Shown here: positions 8,236 to 17,046 of the stretch, piece after piece
Layout: every line of letters starts with the position of its first letter
How positions within the stretch are numbered: the first letter of the stretch is position 1
Assembly: GCF_038592905.1 (NCBI RefSeq)
Contig: NZ_CP151943.1
Coordinates: 3,050,501 to 3,114,500, forward strand
Reading direction: 5' to 3'
From: Neobacillus sp. FSL H8-0543
GTDB taxonomy: Bacteria; Bacillota; Bacilli; Bacillales; Cytobacillaceae
Length of the DNA: 64,000 nt
The notes under the pieces: model-generated
Databases searched by the model: none
The model's input: only the letters and a program-made list of their open reading frames with translations
What the model was told of the DNA's origin: nothing
Translations under genes and position numbers: made by a program

Positions 8236-9690
8236 ATGAAATCAGAAATTAATGTTAAACATCCTAAGACAATGGCATTAATCTTAATGTTAGGTGCTTT
8301 TGCTGGATTATTTGGTGAAACAGCATTGAACATGGCATTATCAAATATTATGGAACAATTTACAGTAACAGCTCCGACTGCACAGTGGCTGACTACAGGA
8401 TATTTATTAGTATTAGCTATTTTAGTGCCAATTTCAGCATTATTAATGAAATGGTATACGACAAGACAATTAGTTATCGGAGGACTGGTTATTTCGCTAG
8501 CAGGCGCATTACTAGCAGCGTTAAATATCAGTTTTAGTATTTTATTACTTGGTCGTGTTGTACAAGCAATCGGTACAGGTCTTTTATTGCCGGTTATGCT
8601 GAGTGTGATGCTACTTATTTTCCCTATTCAGAAACGTGGAGTTGTAATGGGACTTATGGGACTTGTTATTACCTTAGCTCCAGCTTTAGGACCCACACTT
8701 TCAGGGATCATTATTAGTACGTTAAGCTGGCCATTTATTTTCTGGTTTAGCGCAATCGCTTATGTGTTATTGATCCTGGTTGCAACCGTTAGAATTTCAA
8801 ACGTTTCTGAAATTACGAAACCTAAAATTGATATTCCATCGATTCTGTTATCAACAATCGGTTTTGGCGGATTAATTTTTGCATTGAGTACGATGGCGGA
8901 AGTAGCCTTTTCATCACCTAAAGTATGGGCACCTTTACTAGTAGGGATTATCTCGCTTATATTATTTGGTATCCGTCAAAATACAATGGCTCAGCCAATG
9001 GTTAATTTACGTGTTTTTAAGTATCCGATGTTCACATTAGGAACATTGACTATGTTTCTTGGCATTTTAATCATTTTATCATCAGGTATTTTATTGCCAA
9101 TGTATCTAAAAGGTGCTTTATTATTTAGTGCTGCGACAGCTGGTTTATTATTACTTCCTGGTAATGCAGTCAACTTTATTTTATCACCGATTGTAGGAGC
9201 TCTATTCGATAAAATTGGACCGCGTCGTTTCGGAATTGTTGGCTTTATCTTTGTTCTGCTTGGGAATATTGTTTTTGTGGCCACTATTTCAAGCCAAACC
9301 CCTGCATGGCAAATCGTTGTTGCGTTCATGATATTATTCTTTGGATTAACGATGGTAATGATGCCAGCCCAAACAAATGCAATGAATGTTTTACCGCGTG
9401 AGTTATATGCAGATGGATCAGCAGCTATGAATACATTAAATCAAGTAGCTGGGGCAGCAGGTACAGCAATCGCAATTACGCTATTTACAAGTGGCCAAGG
9501 TAGTTATGCAATCAATTTCCCGGATGCCTCTTCGCAAGAAGTAATGGCAGCTGGTATAAAAAATGCTTTCTACTTTACAACAGGAATTTCAGTAGTTGGA
9601 TTAATAGCTTCTTTCTTTATAAGAAAACCAAGCATCGTTACGGGAAAATCTCCAGTTGCGGTGAAAGCAACAGAACCTGTACGCAACTAA
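8236..9690 (+). CDS. DHA2-family (14-TM) MFS drug exporter
   Basis: 484 aa, polytopic, proton-antiport multidrug exporter of the EmrB/QacA/LmrB group. Motif A is reduced; the motif C-like segment GLVITLAPALGPTLSGIII (approx. residues 150-168) identifies an antiporter. About 14 hydrophobic helices are visible. The ribosome binding site AAAAGGAGAA is 10 nt before ATG 8236. The upstream MarR gene and two operator-like dyads suggest drug-inducible control. Followed by a strong terminator. Confidence 0.9.
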   Translation: MKSEINVKHPKTMALILMLGAFAGLFGETALNMALSNIMEQFTVTAPTAQWLTTGYLLVLAILVPISALLMKWYTTRQLVIGGLVISLAGALLAALNISFSILLLGRVVQAIGTGLLLPVMLSVMLLIFPIQKRGVVMGLMGLVITLAPALGPTLSGIIISTLSWPFIFWFSAIAYVLLILVATVRISNVSEITKPKIDIPSILLSTIGFGGLIFALSTMAEVAFSSPKVWAPLLVGIISLILFGIRQNTMAQPMVNLRVFKYPMFTLGTLTMFLGILIILSSGILLPMYLKGALLFSAATAGLLLLPGNAVNFILSPIVGALFDKIGPRRFGIVGFIFVLLGNIVFVATISSQTPAWQIVVAFMILFFGLTMVMMPAQTNAMNVLPRELYADGSAAMNTLNQVAGAAGTAIAITLFTSGQGSYAINFPDASSQEVMAAGIKNAFYFTTGISVVGLIASFFIRKPSIVTGKSPVAVKATEPVRN

Positions 9691-9720
9691 TTGAAAATTA
9701 ATAGGCTAGAAAAATTTTAT

Positions 9721-9766
9721 AAAACCATTCGTAAAAGGTATATTCTTACGAATGGTTTTCTTTTTA
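9721..9766 (+). terminator. Terminator between convergent exporter and CBS gene
   Basis: AAAACCATTCGTAA / TTACGAATGGTTTT stem with T-rich flanks on both strands, so it could serve both converging genes. Confidence 0.85.
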
Positions 9767-10216
9767 CGATAAAATCATCTTTTTTGCAAGATTATTTATT
9801 ATGTCACCCCTGCTAAGTACACCAATAACACGACCAGCCCCATTGACTACAGGGAGCTTTTTGTAATGGTGTCGGGATAATAATTGAATTGTCTTCTCAA
9901 ACTCCTCATCAGGTGATACAGAGAGGAGATTTCTTTTGGTCATAATTTCTTTTACTTGTGTATCTAACTTCTCTTGTATAACATCCTCCATTTCGCCGTC
10001 TTCTATAATATAAACAAGGCCGGCAAAACCCAAAGGCTTTGGAGCTAGGTAGCGTAAGACGTCTCCATCTGATACAATCCCAACCAAATGATCTTTCTCA
10101 TCAACAACTGGCACACCGCCAATTCGGTTTGAAGTGAATATTTCTAACAATTCCTTGATCGTATTCGAAGGTTTTACAGTAAAAACTTTTGTAATCATGA
10201 AGTCTCTAACTTGCAT
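9764..10216 (-). CDS. Tandem CBS-domain protein
   Basis: 150 aa from ATG 10216 (GAGAGGGATT upstream). Two CBS motifs fill the protein: residues about 1-58 (VRDFMITKVFTVKPSNTIKEL ... VGIVSDGDVLRYL) and about 88-146 (VKEIMTKRNLLSVSPDEEFEK ... VIGVLSRGDIINNL). Such free-standing Bateman modules bind adenine nucleotides and act as cytosolic sensors; the partner here is unknown. The linker between the two modules is longer than usual (about 30 residues). Confidence 0.85.
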   Translation of the reverse strand: MQVRDFMITKVFTVKPSNTIKELLEIFTSNRIGGVPVVDEKDHLVGIVSDGDVLRYLAPKPLGFAGLVYIIEDGEMEDVIQEKLDTQVKEIMTKRNLLSVSPDEEFEKTIQLLSRHHYKKLPVVNGAGRVIGVLSRGDIINNLAKKMILS

Positions 10217-10437
10217 TATAAATCCCTCTCTTCTCGTTGCAACCGCATACATTTTGGTATATTGGTATCTTAACACAGTTGCTATTCTCCTTGTAATAAT
10301 AAAACTTTGTCTTTTTTATGTATTATTTTTATCTTTTATTGAATTCGAGCAGTTACCTCTTGCCGTTAAAATTGAAAAAAACAAGTATTACAATCTTATG
10401 GTCTGAACAGTATAATCAGGGATGGGAGTTGAGACGA

Positions 10438-11598
10438 ATGAATAAAAAAGACATTGCGAATATTCGTAAGCAATTTAAATTAAACAATGATTTATTAAAA
10501 ATTCAAGAAATCTTCAACGTTTATGTACAAAAAGAATCAGGTGAGATTTACCATCATGTCACACAACCGTTTCAACTGTTAGACCAAGAAACACAAGAGT
10601 TATTTTTGGCTAACTTCAAAAAAGTACTAACAGGTTCACTCGATGCCAAACTATTTGAACTGAAATTCATAAGAGATGTGGAAGACAGCACGCAAACCTT
10701 CCTCTATGAAGGTTTACAAATGGACTTAACGGAAGACTGGCAAGAGTATATGCTGCAAATTGTCGGGAAGATGTTTGCCAAAACGGTTTACGAATTTGAT
10801 ACGATGGTGACGTTTATCCGAGGAGAATATCGGAAACCAACCCGAAAACGAGACGCTGAATCCGAACAGGGCGGGGATGATGAAACCTATTCTAGCCAGT
10901 TTATTCTTTGTAGTCTTAATAAAACCGACCAGCCGAAAAAAGCCCTGCTGTTCGATTATATCGAGAAGGAATTCAAATCCAATACCGTTTTTGATCCAAT
11001 TATTGATCTGGCTGCTCCACTGTCAGGGTTTTTGTTTCCTGCTTTCAATGACAATTCTGCTGATGTAAATCATCTTTTATATTATACGGGGAAACCGAAC
11101 CAACCCAATGTAACTTTTATTGAAGAGGTTCTCAATTGTGAAGACATTATCACGGCGGAGGAAGATAAGGAAATTTTTGATCTTGTCATAAAAAAAGTGG
11201 CTGGGAACGAAGTCGATACTCAGGTCATGTCCAATGTCTATGAGGAAATCGATCGAATCGTTCAAGAAAACAAAGAAAATGAAGAAAGCGAACCTCCAAA
11301 GTTGGATTATCGGGACATCGAGAAAATCTTAACGGTCAGCGGAGTCGAAAATGTCAATACCGCCAAAGTGGAGCATGCATTCAAAGCGATTATAGACGAC
11401 GAAAAACATGAATTCAAAGCCAACAATGTTATTCCGAAGAAGATAAAAATTGAAACAAAGGTGGGTGCTGTATCCATCAGCCCGCAAGACCTAAAAAACA
11501 TCAAATATATTACCTTTGAAGGAAAACGGTGCCTATTGTTAGAAGTTGTTGAAGAGGTGGTCCTGGATGGATTACCACTAGAAGCTGAGACGGTTTAA
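10438..11598 (+). CDS. DUF4317 family protein
   Basis: 386 aa, acidic, cytosolic, no membrane segment. It begins MNKKDIANIRKQFK, the usual N-terminus of DUF4317 proteins, and contains the LFDYIEKEFKSNTVFDPIIDLAAP-type central segment of that family. The ATG 10438 follows GGGAGTTGAGACGA. An earlier in-frame ATG (10318) lacks an RBS and overlaps the probable promoter of the divergent CBS gene. Function unknown. A tandem-repeat array starts 8 bp after its stop. Confidence 0.8.
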   Translation: MNKKDIANIRKQFKLNNDLLKIQEIFNVYVQKESGEIYHHVTQPFQLLDQETQELFLANFKKVLTGSLDAKLFELKFIRDVEDSTQTFLYEGLQMDLTEDWQEYMLQIVGKMFAKTVYEFDTMVTFIRGEYRKPTRKRDAESEQGGDDETYSSQFILCSLNKTDQPKKALLFDYIEKEFKSNTVFDPIIDLAAPLSGFLFPAFNDNSADVNHLLYYTGKPNQPNVTFIEEVLNCEDIITAEEDKEIFDLVIKKVAGNEVDTQVMSNVYEEIDRIVQENKENEESEPPKLDYRDIEKILTVSGVENVNTAKVEHAFKAIIDDEKHEFKANNVIPKKIKIETKVGAVSISPQDLKNIKYITFEGKRCLLLEVVEEVVLDGLPLEAETV

Positions 11599-11605
11599 TA
11601 AGCTC

Positions 11606-12125
11606 GATGAAGGACAACTCCATTCGAAAAGGCAGGCAAGATGTCCTTCATAAGGTGGATGAAGGACAACTCCATGGGAAAAACCGTGTGAGATGTCCTT
11701 CATAAGGTTGATGAAGGACAACTCCGTGGGAAAAAGCAGGCAAGATGTCCTTTATAAGGTGGGTGAAGGACAACTCCTTGGGAAAAACCGAGTGAGATGT
11801 CCTTCAAAAGGTGGATGAAGGACAACTCCGTGGGGAAAACCGAGTGAGATGTCCTTCATAAGGTGGATGAAGGACAACTCCGTGGGAAAAACCGAGTGAG
11901 ATGTCCTTCATAAGGTGGGTGAAGGACAACTCCGTGGGAAAAAGCAGGCAGGATGTCCTTCATAAGCTCGATGAAGGACAACTCCATTCGAAAAAGCAGG
12001 CAAGATGTCCTTCATAAGGTGGATGAAGGACAACTCCGTGGGAAAAACCGAGTGAGATGTCCTTCATAAGGTGGATGAAGGACAACTCCGTGGAGAAAAG
12101 CAGGCAAGATGTCTTTCATATGCTC
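11606..12125 (+). repeat. Tandem array of ten 52-bp dyad-containing units
   Basis: Unit starts fall at 11606, 11658, 11710, 11762, 11814, 11866, 11918, 11970, 12022 and 12074: an exact 52-bp period. An eleventh degenerate start is at 12126. Each unit has arms TGAAGGACA and TGTCCTTCA about 27 nt apart, so the transcript could fold into a row of hairpins. The centre varies between a ...GCAGGCAAG and a ...CCGAGTGAG version. There are no unique spacers. The same arms and period recur at 18.2 kb. Confidence 0.95.
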
Positions 12126-12161
12126 GATGGAGGGTAACTCCACATCATAAATACAGCTGAC

Positions 12162-12198
12162 AGCTGGTACCCTAAATTATTAAGGTACCAGCTTTTTT
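12162..12198 (+). terminator. Rho-independent terminator after the repeat array
   Basis: GCTGGTACC / GGTACCAGC stem with 12-nt loop followed by TTTTTT. Confidence 0.9.
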
Positions 12199-12210
12199 GT
12201 GTAAGTTTTC

Positions 12211-12249
12211 GTCAACTAAGTTGACAAATGTCGGAAAATAGAGTAAAAT
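12211..12249 (+). promoter_or_regulatory. Sigma-A promoter with GTCAACT dyad before the CarD-like gene
   Basis: -35 TTGACA (12221-12226), 17-bp spacer, -10 TAAAAT (12244-12249). The perfect dyad GTCAACTAAGTTGAC (12211-12225) overlaps the -35, the same arrangement as at the MFS exporter promoter. Confidence 0.75.
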
Positions 12250-12293
12250 TTATTGTAGACTATATTGAAGATATTAAAGATAGGAGTATGATG

Positions 12294-12785
12294 ATGTTTA
12301 ATATTGGAGATGTGATTATTTATTCAACACATGGCTTAAGCCAAATTGATGATATATGTGAAAAGACTATTTCAGACGTTACCAGAACGTATTATGTTTT
12401 GCATCCTCTTGGGCAGGCCAATTTAACAATAAGTACCCCTGTCGATAATGAAAAAATAGTTATGCTCAAGTTGCTGAATCGTGAAGAAGCCGAGGAGATT
12501 TTACAATCCTTTAAACTTCCTGGCATCAGTTGGATAGTGGATGTAAGGCAGCGAAATAAGGATTACCATAAGATTGTAAATACAGGAGATCGCAAGGAGA
12601 TTGCAAAAGTAGCAAATACGTTGATGCGGAAAGAACTTGAACTTAGCCTGATAGGAAAGAAAGTTTATGATCAAGACCGTAAACTATTAAAAACCATTCA
12701 AGATCTACTTTTTAATGAGATAGCCTCTGCTTTCGATACGACTGTTGAAGAAGTATTCCAAAAGGTTTACCGTATGATTAAATAA
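12294..12785 (+). CDS. CarD-like transcriptional regulator
   Basis: 163 aa. The N-terminal CarD_TRCF-type RNA polymerase interacting domain (FNIGDVIIYSTHGLSQIDDI ... YYVLHPL) is followed by a helical C-terminal half with RNKDYHKIVNTGDRKEIAKVA and a terminal AFDTTVEEVFQKV, as in CdnL/CarD proteins that stabilise open promoter complexes. Start ATG 12294 is chosen because AGGAG lies 7 nt upstream; the longer frame from 12228 would begin between the -35 and -10 boxes. Its promoter carries the putative MarR dyad. Confidence 0.8.
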   Translation: MFNIGDVIIYSTHGLSQIDDICEKTISDVTRTYYVLHPLGQANLTISTPVDNEKIVMLKLLNREEAEEILQSFKLPGISWIVDVRQRNKDYHKIVNTGDRKEIAKVANTLMRKELELSLIGKKVYDQDRKLLKTIQDLLFNEIASAFDTTVEEVFQKVYRMIK

Positions 12786-12963
12786 AGGCTCTTTTCGTAA
12801 AAATTGTTGTAAAAAGTTATTTGTCACTTCGAATTAAGTTTGCACGCTCTTTTCCCTAAAGAAACTAGCTTGAAATACCATTATTCAGATCTAAAAGGCA
12901 ATAAAGTTTGAGAAAAGCGCCTAAATAGATGAACAAATATTAATTAAACAGCTTCCTAAACAA

Positions 12964-12996
12964 TGCTATTCTCAAAAAGGAGAATGGCTTTTTCTT
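12964..12996 (+). terminator. Probable terminator after the CarD-like gene
   Basis: GCTATTCTC / GAGAATGGC stem with 6-nt loop and a T-rich tail (TTTTTCTTTTT), about 180 nt past the stop. Confidence 0.65.
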
Positions 12997-13057
12997 TTTG
13001 AAGTAAAGTTGCAGTATACATGTAGGAGTAGAAATCATATAGAAAACTGGTGAAGGA

Positions 13058-13945
13058 ATGGAACGCAATAAAGTAATAAGAGATCAAATAAAAGAAGATA
13101 ATTACAAAGTATTTGCTTTGCTAGGCAATTATTTGAATCACGCACCAGACTTTATTATTAAAGAAGAAATTGGTGAAATTGTTAAGGATGGTGTGTCTTA
13201 TGAATATGCTTTTGCTGTCATATTAGCTGCAGCTTTCGGATTGGATGTTGTTGATCATGTCGATGATAAGGATTTGTTTAATAACTATTTTAACAAGATG
13301 ATTCATAAACTTGATGCAAATGAATATTATAACAATCCCTATTATAAGAACATCAAGATACCAACGGTCAAAATCGGCAATTGTGAATTAAAGTATGAAA
13401 AATATAAACCTTTTGAGGGCTTTGTTTGTGATGATATTATCCAAACAAAAGAAGGAAGGCAAATTCCACAAATCGGATTTTTTGAAACAGAATTCAGCTT
13501 TCCCGCCATTCTTGAAAATGAACGAATCTGGATGACGATTACACCGAATGAAATAGAAACGATGAAAGACGCGGTCGATAAAGCATTTGGTCACGTGCTC
13601 GCTTTTGGCCTTGGGCTTGGCTATTATGCCTATATGGTTTCTGAAAAGGATCAGGTTGAAAGTATCACGATTGTTGAAAAAAACGAAGATGTTATTCATT
13701 TGTTTACTAAATATGTATTACCACAATTCAAGAATGCCCAGAAGATTAAGATTATCCAGGCCGATGCTTTTGAATATGCACAAAATCACATCCTTGAGGG
13801 TAAGTATGATTTTGTGTTTACGGACTTATGGCATGATGTTTCAGATGGTATTGACATGTATTTAAAAATGAAAAAGTACGAGAAACAAAGTCCCAACACG
13901 ATATTCTCTTATTGGATTGAAAAGTCTATATTGTGTTATTTATAA
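13058..13945 (+). CDS. Rossmann-fold methyltransferase-like (spermidine synthase-like) protein
   Basis: 295 aa, cytosolic. A helical N-terminal domain (residues 1-110) precedes a SAM-type Rossmann fold: glycine-rich VLAFGLGLGYYAYM (approx. residues 180-193), acidic strand ITIVEKNEDVI, then KIIQADAFEYAQ and YDFVFTDLWHD. This order resembles spermidine synthase/SAM methyltransferases. No polyamine-binding residues can be named. ATG 13058 is preceded by GGTGAAGGA. Substrate unknown. Confidence 0.75.
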   Translation: MERNKVIRDQIKEDNYKVFALLGNYLNHAPDFIIKEEIGEIVKDGVSYEYAFAVILAAAFGLDVVDHVDDKDLFNNYFNKMIHKLDANEYYNNPYYKNIKIPTVKIGNCELKYEKYKPFEGFVCDDIIQTKEGRQIPQIGFFETEFSFPAILENERIWMTITPNEIETMKDAVDKAFGHVLAFGLGLGYYAYMVSEKDQVESITIVEKNEDVIHLFTKYVLPQFKNAQKIKIIQADAFEYAQNHILEGKYDFVFTDLWHDVSDGIDMYLKMKKYEKQSPNTIFSYWIEKSILCYL

Positions 13946-13958
13946 AATCAATTGTGAT

Positions 13959-13994
13959 GGCGATTGTTCAATAGGAGCAATCGCCTTTTTATTT
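13959..13994 (+). terminator. Rho-independent terminator
   Basis: GGCGATTG / CAATCGCC stem followed by TTTTTATTT after the methyltransferase-like gene. Confidence 0.85.
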
Positions 13995-14088
13995 ACAATA
14001 AACCGCGAAACTTTACAAAATAAAAACCGTCTTACTATACGAAGGAGTTATTTATCGTTATGAAGATTCAAAAAAAGGGGAGAATCCT

Positions 14089-14562
14089 ATGAGAATAAAT
14101 CAGCGTTTACTTTCTATGGTAATGTTAATTCTATTATTAAATTCGTTTATGTTTCCAAGTAATCCACTTGCCACTTCTTGGGCTTATCAATTTGTAGTAT
14201 GGCAAGATTATATTTATGTAGTGAGTGAAGAGGTTGTAACCGAAATTGATAAAGAGATTGGTAAAGTCACTAAATACTCAGATATGGAATCTCTATCTGG
14301 TAATTTCTCAAATACGTTTGAAAAGGGTACTAAATATTTTTCAATCAAAGGGGTTAGCACAGACGAAGCAATAGCGATTGAAGAATCTGAGGGTAGATAT
14401 ATAAAAGCAACTAGAGAAGGAGAATATGAAGTAAGAAATTCTTTTGATGGATTTTTTGATGGGCAACAGGGGATTATTAAGATTTTTATATTTTCTATAT
14501 TAGGTATTTTAGTGGTTTTTATCATTTTTAAATTTCTAAAGAATAATCATGGAAAAAGGTAG
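14089..14562 (+). CDS. Exported/membrane protein of unknown function
   Basis: 157 aa: an N-terminal hydrophobic signal or anchor (residues 5-24), about 100 hydrophilic, acidic residues presumably outside the cell, then a C-terminal membrane helix (residues 130-150) ending in a short basic tail. ATG 14089 has GGGGAGAATCCT upstream. No known domain. Terminator 40 nt downstream. Confidence 0.65.
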   Translation: MRINQRLLSMVMLILLLNSFMFPSNPLATSWAYQFVVWQDYIYVVSEEVVTEIDKEIGKVTKYSDMESLSGNFSNTFEKGTKYFSIKGVSTDEAIAIEESEGRYIKATREGEYEVRNSFDGFFDGQQGIIKIFIFSILGILVVFIIFKFLKNNHGKR

Positions 14563-14598
14563 GTCTTATTTGATTAACGAAGATATATATTTAACAAA

Positions 14599-14625
14599 GG
14601 GTTGCAGTTGGCAGCTCTTTTTTTC
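14599..14625 (+). terminator. Short terminator hairpin
   Basis: GGGTTGC / GCAGCTC stem (two wobble pairs), loop of five, then TTTTTTT. Confidence 0.6.
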
Positions 14626-14710
14626 ATGCTCCTCTACCGTTCTTTGGTCCAAGAAGGATTTTCCATAACAATTGTAGAATATTTATATAAAAACGAAGGC
14701 AGGAATTCCT

Positions 14711-14884
14711 GTGGTAATAGAAAATTTTATCAATCTAATTATTATTTTTGCTGTGGTTTATGGCTTGAGGTACTTCTCTGAACCGAAAATAAAAAATCAA
14801 GGAATTAAAAAACTGTTTATCGACATTGTCATTTCCGCGATTTTAGCCTTAATCGTTCAGCAGTTAATTAAACTGCTGTTCTAG
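14711..14884 (+). CDS. 57-aa small membrane protein
   Basis: Open frame from GTG 14711 (GGCAGGAATTCCT upstream) to TAG 14882. Two hydrophobic segments (residues 6-20 and 37-56) are separated by a basic loop with PKIKNQGIKK, a typical hairpin-topology small membrane protein. Coding is inferred from codon pattern and topology; no family recognised. Confidence 0.5.
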   Translation: MVIENFINLIIIFAVVYGLRYFSEPKIKNQGIKKLFIDIVISAILALIVQQLIKLLF

Positions 14885-14941
14885 TAAAAATGTGTATGTA
14901 AATTTATTTGTGAATATAAGAATTGTATTGGGGTGGATCGG

Positions 14942-15130
14942 ATGACAGAAGAAAATAAACCATTTAACGATGTGATAGACCACTTTAACAAGATCGAAGG
15001 AAATGCTGCCAATCTAGCCAAGGCAGACTTGAAAAAGTTGCCAAAGCCATTAAGGAACTTTGGATATTTTTTGGGTGTCTTCTTTTCAATCTCCATTCTA
15101 TTAATTATTATTTTAAATTTATTTTTTTGA
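14942..15130 (+). CDS. 62-aa small C-tail-anchored membrane protein
   Basis: Hydrophilic N-terminal half (NKPFNDVIDHFNKIEG) and a single C-terminal membrane helix (approx. residues 40-62). ATG 14942 with GGGGTGG 7 nt upstream is preferred over the GTG at 14933. Function unknown. Confidence 0.6.
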   Translation: MTEENKPFNDVIDHFNKIEGNAANLAKADLKKLPKPLRNFGYFLGVFFSISILLIIILNLFF

Positions 15131-15205
15131 TTTACCCCTTTAAATACAGTGATTTTAGTTTCTTTAGAGGAGTTAGCAAATCCAAATTTTAAGGTGTGTT
15201 TATTT

Positions 15206-15376
15206 TCAGTCTGGTTTTTTATCGTTCATTGCTCCTGCCTCTCGGGAAGTCATTGCACCTTGTCCTTCACTTACATCTTTTTGAATTTCTTTTTTTACTT
15301 TTTGTGGATCAGTTCCAGCAAATTCTGGTTTTATAATAGAACCTACATTCTCTTTAGTTTGTTGATCCTGTTGCAT
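15206..15376 (-). CDS. 56-aa hydrophilic protein, possibly a spore (SASP-like) protein
   Basis: ATG 15376 is preceded by a very strong GAGGAGG (minus strand), a good sign of a real gene. The product is rich in K, Q, D and E with no hydrophobic segment. The EFAGTDPQKVKKEIQ stretch faintly resembles the EFASETDAQQVRKQ repeat of gamma-type SASPs; this is a weak resemblance, and the protein could equally be an unrelated small soluble protein. Confidence 0.6.
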   Translation of the reverse strand: MQQDQQTKENVGSIIKPEFAGTDPQKVKKEIQKDVSEGQGAMTSREAGAMNDKKPD

Positions 15377-15461
15377 ACAATTCCTCCTCAATTTAATGGT
15401 TAACATACTTATTATGTACAAAAAATGCCTGGTATATCCCGAAAATAGGAGTGGTGAGAAG

Positions 15462-15908
15462 TTGAAATATCGTAAAGCAAATATCGATGACATGGATACG
15501 CTAATTACTTTAAGGAAAAAACAGTTAGTTGATGAGGGGATAGATCCCACTATTGATATTGATAGAGAACTATATGATTTCTTTCAAAATAAACTGAGTG
15601 ATGGTTCTTTGATTCAATGGCTTGTAGAAGATAAGGGAGAAATTATTGCTAGTGGTGCAGTGGTTATTTATGAATTTCCACCAAGCTATACAAATAAGAC
15701 TGGTAAAAAGGCTTACGTTACAAATATGTTTACTAAAGAAACTTACAGGGGACAAGGGATTGCGACGTCTTTGTTGACCAAGTTAGTTAATGAAGTTAAA
15801 GGTGCAGGTATTACAAAAATTTGGCTTGGTGCTTCCAAATTAGGGAGACCGGTATATAAAAAGTTTGGTTTTCAAGAAACGGATGAGTGGCTGGAGTTAA
15901 ACTTTTAG
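15462..15908 (+). CDS. GNAT family N-acetyltransferase
   Basis: 148 aa. Typical N-terminus (YRKANIDDMDTLITLRK), a motif A with the RGQGIATSLL acetyl-CoA loop (approx. residues 95-104), and a C-terminal LGRPVYKKFGFQETDEWLEL. The start is TTG 15462 with AGGAGTGGTGAG upstream; the longer frame from 15396 would run through the leader of the divergent small gene. Substrate unknown. Confidence 0.85.
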   Translation: MKYRKANIDDMDTLITLRKKQLVDEGIDPTIDIDRELYDFFQNKLSDGSLIQWLVEDKGEIIASGAVVIYEFPPSYTNKTGKKAYVTNMFTKETYRGQGIATSLLTKLVNEVKGAGITKIWLGASKLGRPVYKKFGFQETDEWLELNF

Positions 15909-15926
15909 TGGTTTGTTTTTCTTTTT

Positions 15927-15965
15927 TAGGAGCATTTCTTCAGAAGGAGGAATGCTCCTTTTATA
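15927..15965 (+). terminator. Rho-independent terminator of the GNAT gene
   Basis: AGGAGCATT / AATGCTCCT stem followed by TTTTAT. Confidence 0.8.
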
Positions 15966-16064
15966 TATAATAGTGGCTGAATACTTGAATAGAGGTATGG
16001 GTTTTATGGTAACTCCGCCAAAAGATTGGTGTTGGTAAAATACTAGCAATGAAGAAGGGGAAAT

Positions 16065-16394
16065 ATGATGCCGATATTTTCTGTAATCGCCTTTTCTGCC
16101 TTGATTGTAGCAGTTATTACGATAACCTTTGCTATCAAAGGCAGGTACCAATTCTACTGGATTGCTGCCATTGGAATTTATATTTTCAGTTTTTTAGCTG
16201 GTTTTTCAATAGGACAAATGACGGTTGGTTTAACTTTTATACCGTTGACTTTGGCTATTGGCTATACTTTCGGTTCGATAAAAAGAAAAGTTCACAGCCT
16301 TATGTTTCTTTGCCTAGGTATCTTAATTGGCTTCCTAATGGTACTTTATGTTGATGATTATTGGATATTTTTCCCTTTTTGGTTTTTATTCTAA
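16065..16394 (+). CDS. Small polytopic membrane protein, unknown
   Basis: 109 aa with four hydrophobic segments and a short basic loop (KRKVHS) before the last two. ATG 16065 (or the adjacent ATG 16068) follows GAAGGGGAAAT. No family recognised. Confidence 0.6.
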   Translation: MMPIFSVIAFSALIVAVITITFAIKGRYQFYWIAAIGIYIFSFLAGFSIGQMTVGLTFIPLTLAIGYTFGSIKRKVHSLMFLCLGILIGFLMVLYVDDYWIFFPFWFLF

Positions 16395-16532
16395 TGTGGC
16401 AAGAGTTTAATTTGAGATGACAGTAACCGTTCCTTTTCTAAAATATTTGAAAGTCTCATCATTGCAGAATAGGAATTTTCCTTCTAGAAAACTTGCTTGT
16501 AATATTAGTAGAAACCGTGATAGTACTTATAT

Positions 16533-16568
16533 TGCCGATTGGTTGAATAATAAACTAATCGGCTTTTT
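16533..16568 (+). terminator. Rho-independent terminator
   Basis: GCCGATTGGTT / AACTAATCGGC stem (one G-T pair) then TTTTTAAT, about 140 nt after the small membrane gene. Confidence 0.75.
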
Positions 16569-16647
16569 AATTTCTTGAATTTGAAGGAAAAAAGGTAAAG
16601 TTTGCAGTATATGTACTAAGTTAAATAATAATAGGAGTTGTTTACAT

Positions 16648-17007
16648 ATGGCAGATGAGATAGAAGATTTTTACTGTGACGAGGTATTAAGCGGTAAAAG
16701 AACAGTAGAAAAAGTTTGGGAAACTGAGAATACTCTAGCCTTTTATCATACTCGTCCTTTTTATGATGTACATATCATTGTTATTCCAAAAAAACACATT
16801 ACCTCACTTATAGACCTTCATTCTGATGATAAATATGTATTGGATGATCTGTTTTCAGTAATTCAGGAGGTATCAAAACAGGTAAACGATAAATATGGTG
16901 CTTGTACTGTATCCACTAATATAGGTGAATATCAGAGTAATAAGCATTTACACTGGCACGTCCATTTTGGAAATCGTATTAGATATTTGGATGGTACTTG
17001 GTGCTAA
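16648..17007 (+). CDS. HIT-family protein
   Basis: 119-aa cytosolic histidine-triad protein, a family of nucleotidyl hydrolases/transferases acting on purine nucleoside phosphoramidates and dinucleotides. The active-site motif is H100-L-H102-W-H104-V-H106, and the preceding FYDVHIIVIPKKHI matches the family core. ATG 16648 follows ATAGGAGTTG. Length is normal for small HINT-like proteins. Stand-alone gene. Confidence 0.9.
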   Translation: MADEIEDFYCDEVLSGKRTVEKVWETENTLAFYHTRPFYDVHIIVIPKKHITSLIDLHSDDKYVLDDLFSVIQEVSKQVNDKYGACTVSTNIGEYQSNKHLHWHVHFGNRIRYLDGTWC

Positions 17008-17046
17008 AGCCCTTTTAAAATAGGGAAGCATTTTAAAAAAAACTAC

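Noticed and set aside
11606..12125. CRISPR array
   Set aside because: The whole 52-bp unit repeats, with no unique spacers between short repeats, and there are no cas genes in the window.
15149..15403. 84-codon plus-strand open frame
   Set aside because: Antisense to the 56-aa minus-strand gene, which has a far better ribosome binding site (GAGGAGG).
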